64,000 nt of DNA, from the NCBI RefSeq assembly GCF_002162315.1, contig NZ_CP021416.1, positions 1,810,207 through 1,874,206 of the forward strand. The letters are read 5' to 3'. A program made the translations under genes and the position numbers. How positions within the stretch are numbered: position 1 is the first letter of the stretch; every line of letters starts with the position of its first letter. The notes beneath the pieces were generated by a model. That model searched no databases and was not told the origin of the DNA. It saw nothing but the letters and a program-made list of their open reading frames with translations. This DNA is from Sulfurospirillum diekertiae (lineage in GTDB: Bacteria; Campylobacterota; Campylobacteria; Campylobacterales; Sulfurospirillaceae). Shown here piece by piece: positions 63,126-64,000 of the stretch.

Positions 63126-64000
63126 TTAAGCAACATTGGAATTTTGAGCCACCATCCCACAATGAGCCTGATAGATTTCACTTGAATAACCTTGGTTGGA
63201 ATGAAAGAGTGCTCTAGCAATAATAATCAATTTTTTCATAACAGCAATTTGTATCAAAGTCGTATGTTTACCTTTTTCTTTAAGTCTGTCATAGAAACAT
63301 TTCATCTCTTCATTAAAACGAATCGTTACCATTGTCCCCATAAATAATGACCTTCGATACAGTTTATTACCCGCTTTTGAAATGCGTGTTTTTCCTCTAA
63401 CCGAAGTACCTGAGGTTTTTTCAATTGGGTCAAGTCCTGCTAAAGAGATAATCTGTTTTTGATTGGCATTGGGATATTTTAGAAAAAGATGGATTAACGC
63501 AATCGTTGCAATATCGCCAAGTCCTTTAATGGTTTGGATACTTTGGTATTTCAACGCTAATTTACTATCTTTGGTGATGAGTCTTTTTATTTCATCGATC
63601 GTATGCTGTTCTTTTTGTTTAAAGGCTTTTTTTTAAAGTTGCAGTACTCTCTTTATGCTGCAGTTTTTCTAAGTGATTGCTTGTTTGGACTCTTTGTTTT
63701 ACTAATAGTTGGTAATAGCTCATCAAGTCATTTATTTGCTCTACAATCACATCAATCACAGGAATATGAATCTCTTCTTCTTTTGCCAGCATTCCTGCAT
63801 GACAGAGCATCCTTGCATCTACTTTATCGGTTTTATTACGAATCGATAGCGCTTTAGCAAAGTTATGCGAAGCTTTTGGATTGATCTTAAAGACTCGAAT
63901 GTGTTTATTGGCACAAAAGAGTTCTAGGGTACTGCTATAACTTGATGTTGGTTCGTAAACAAAAACGAGGGAATCGTGTTCTTTTTTATAAAGTTTTTTG
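63126..64000 (-). mobile_element. IS110-family insertion sequence, partial (runs off the right edge)
   Basis: Identified by its transposase, which has the DEDD-type N-terminal and Transposase_20 C-terminal parts of IS110/IS1111 elements. Such elements usually lack long terminal inverted repeats, and none were seen. The left end lies somewhere between 62818 and 63126. It sits upstream of the NosB/nosZ genes and may have cut them off from the rest of a nos cluster. Confidence 0.75.
63126..64000 (-). pseudogene. IS110-family transposase, frameshifted and cut by window edge
   Basis: The first part (64000 to 63619) reads EHDSLVFVYEPTSSYSSTLE, INPKASHNFAKALSIRNKTDKVDARML, then a coiled coil. The second (from 63554) has TIKGLGDIATIALIHLF, SLAGLDPIEKTSGTSVRGK and ISKAGNKLYRRSLFMG. 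The frames are joined if the T8 run at 63627-63634 (plus strand) is T7, giving LKKAFKQKEQHTIDEIKRLI between them. A programmed -1 slip on the A tract does not connect the frames. Start lies beyond the window. Confidence 0.8.

Noticed and set aside
63554-63810. Programmed ribosomal frameshift in the transposase A tract
   Set aside because: A -1 slip on the A run leads into a frame that stops within about 15 codons; only removal of one base joins the two conserved halves. IS110 elements are also not known for programmed frameshifting.
1-64000. tRNA or rRNA genes, CRISPR arrays, prophage
   Set aside because: No cloverleaf-like segment, rRNA-like stretch, regularly spaced repeats or phage structural genes were recognised on reading both strands; a dedicated search could still find a small RNA.

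Overview
The window reads as chromosomal DNA of a low-G+C, motile, respiratory epsilonproteobacterium (Campylobacterota). Sulfurospirillum or a close relative fits best. The grounds are gene content and protein style: dense chemotaxis and two-component signalling, a TatB/TatC pair next to queA, KtrAB-like potassium uptake, a DsbB/DsbA pair, a c-type-cytochrome (clade II) nitrous oxide reductase, and a molybdenum hydroxylase cluster of the kind known from anaerobes. No rRNA, tRNA or CRISPR array was recognised.

Layout. 0-7 kb: a chemoreceptor tail, an ABC-F ATPase (Uup type), a heme-motif chemoreceptor coupled to a small STAS-like protein, and a DUF2249 / 12-TM membrane protein / DUF59 operon behind an FNR-type box. 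7-23 kb: mainly housekeeping genes (purH, dsbB-dsbA, thioesterase, DnaJ-like protein, PatB/MalY aminotransferase, phosphoesterase, two NlpC/P60-like lipoproteins, LOG, MazG, purL, GGDEF-EAL protein, tatBC, queA, a radical SAM gene). 23-25 kb: a small accessory patch with a truncated lipase. 25-40 kb: a hybrid kinase / HD-GYP regulator / binding-protein operon, a beta-CASP hydrolase, an acyl-CoA ligase, a TonB receptor, K+ uptake, msrB and a CNNM transporter with a possible leader peptide.

39.6-54.6 kb is the most coherent system. An aldehyde oxidoreductase of the Mop/xanthine dehydrogenase family is followed by an eight-gene maturation and electron-transfer operon: FAD/CCG-domain oxidoreductase, small CxxC protein, methyltransferase, C-GCAxxG-C-C protein, radical SAM protein, AMP ligase, XdhC, and MobA-like/HD protein, then a histidine phosphatase. 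It is divergent from a FIST-domain histidine kinase and an OmpR-type regulator that probably control it. 54.7-58.7 kb holds an osmoadaptation pair (bifunctional glucosylglycerol-phosphate synthase/phosphatase-like protein plus MscS) and a yeast-type cytosine deaminase. 58.9-64 kb holds nosZ, a degraded cytochrome c gene, a NosB-like gene and a partial IS110-family element.

Two window-wide patterns stand out. (1) The palindrome TTTACATGTAAA occurs 19 times exactly and 8 more times with one mismatch, in genes, between genes and at the apex of terminator hairpins, where well under one copy is expected by chance. (2) At least eight genes are broken by single-base insertions, mostly one extra A or T in a homopolymer. 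The downstream frame continues the same protein each time, so either the sequence is unpolished or homopolymer slippage is common here. Corrected spans are given for these genes.
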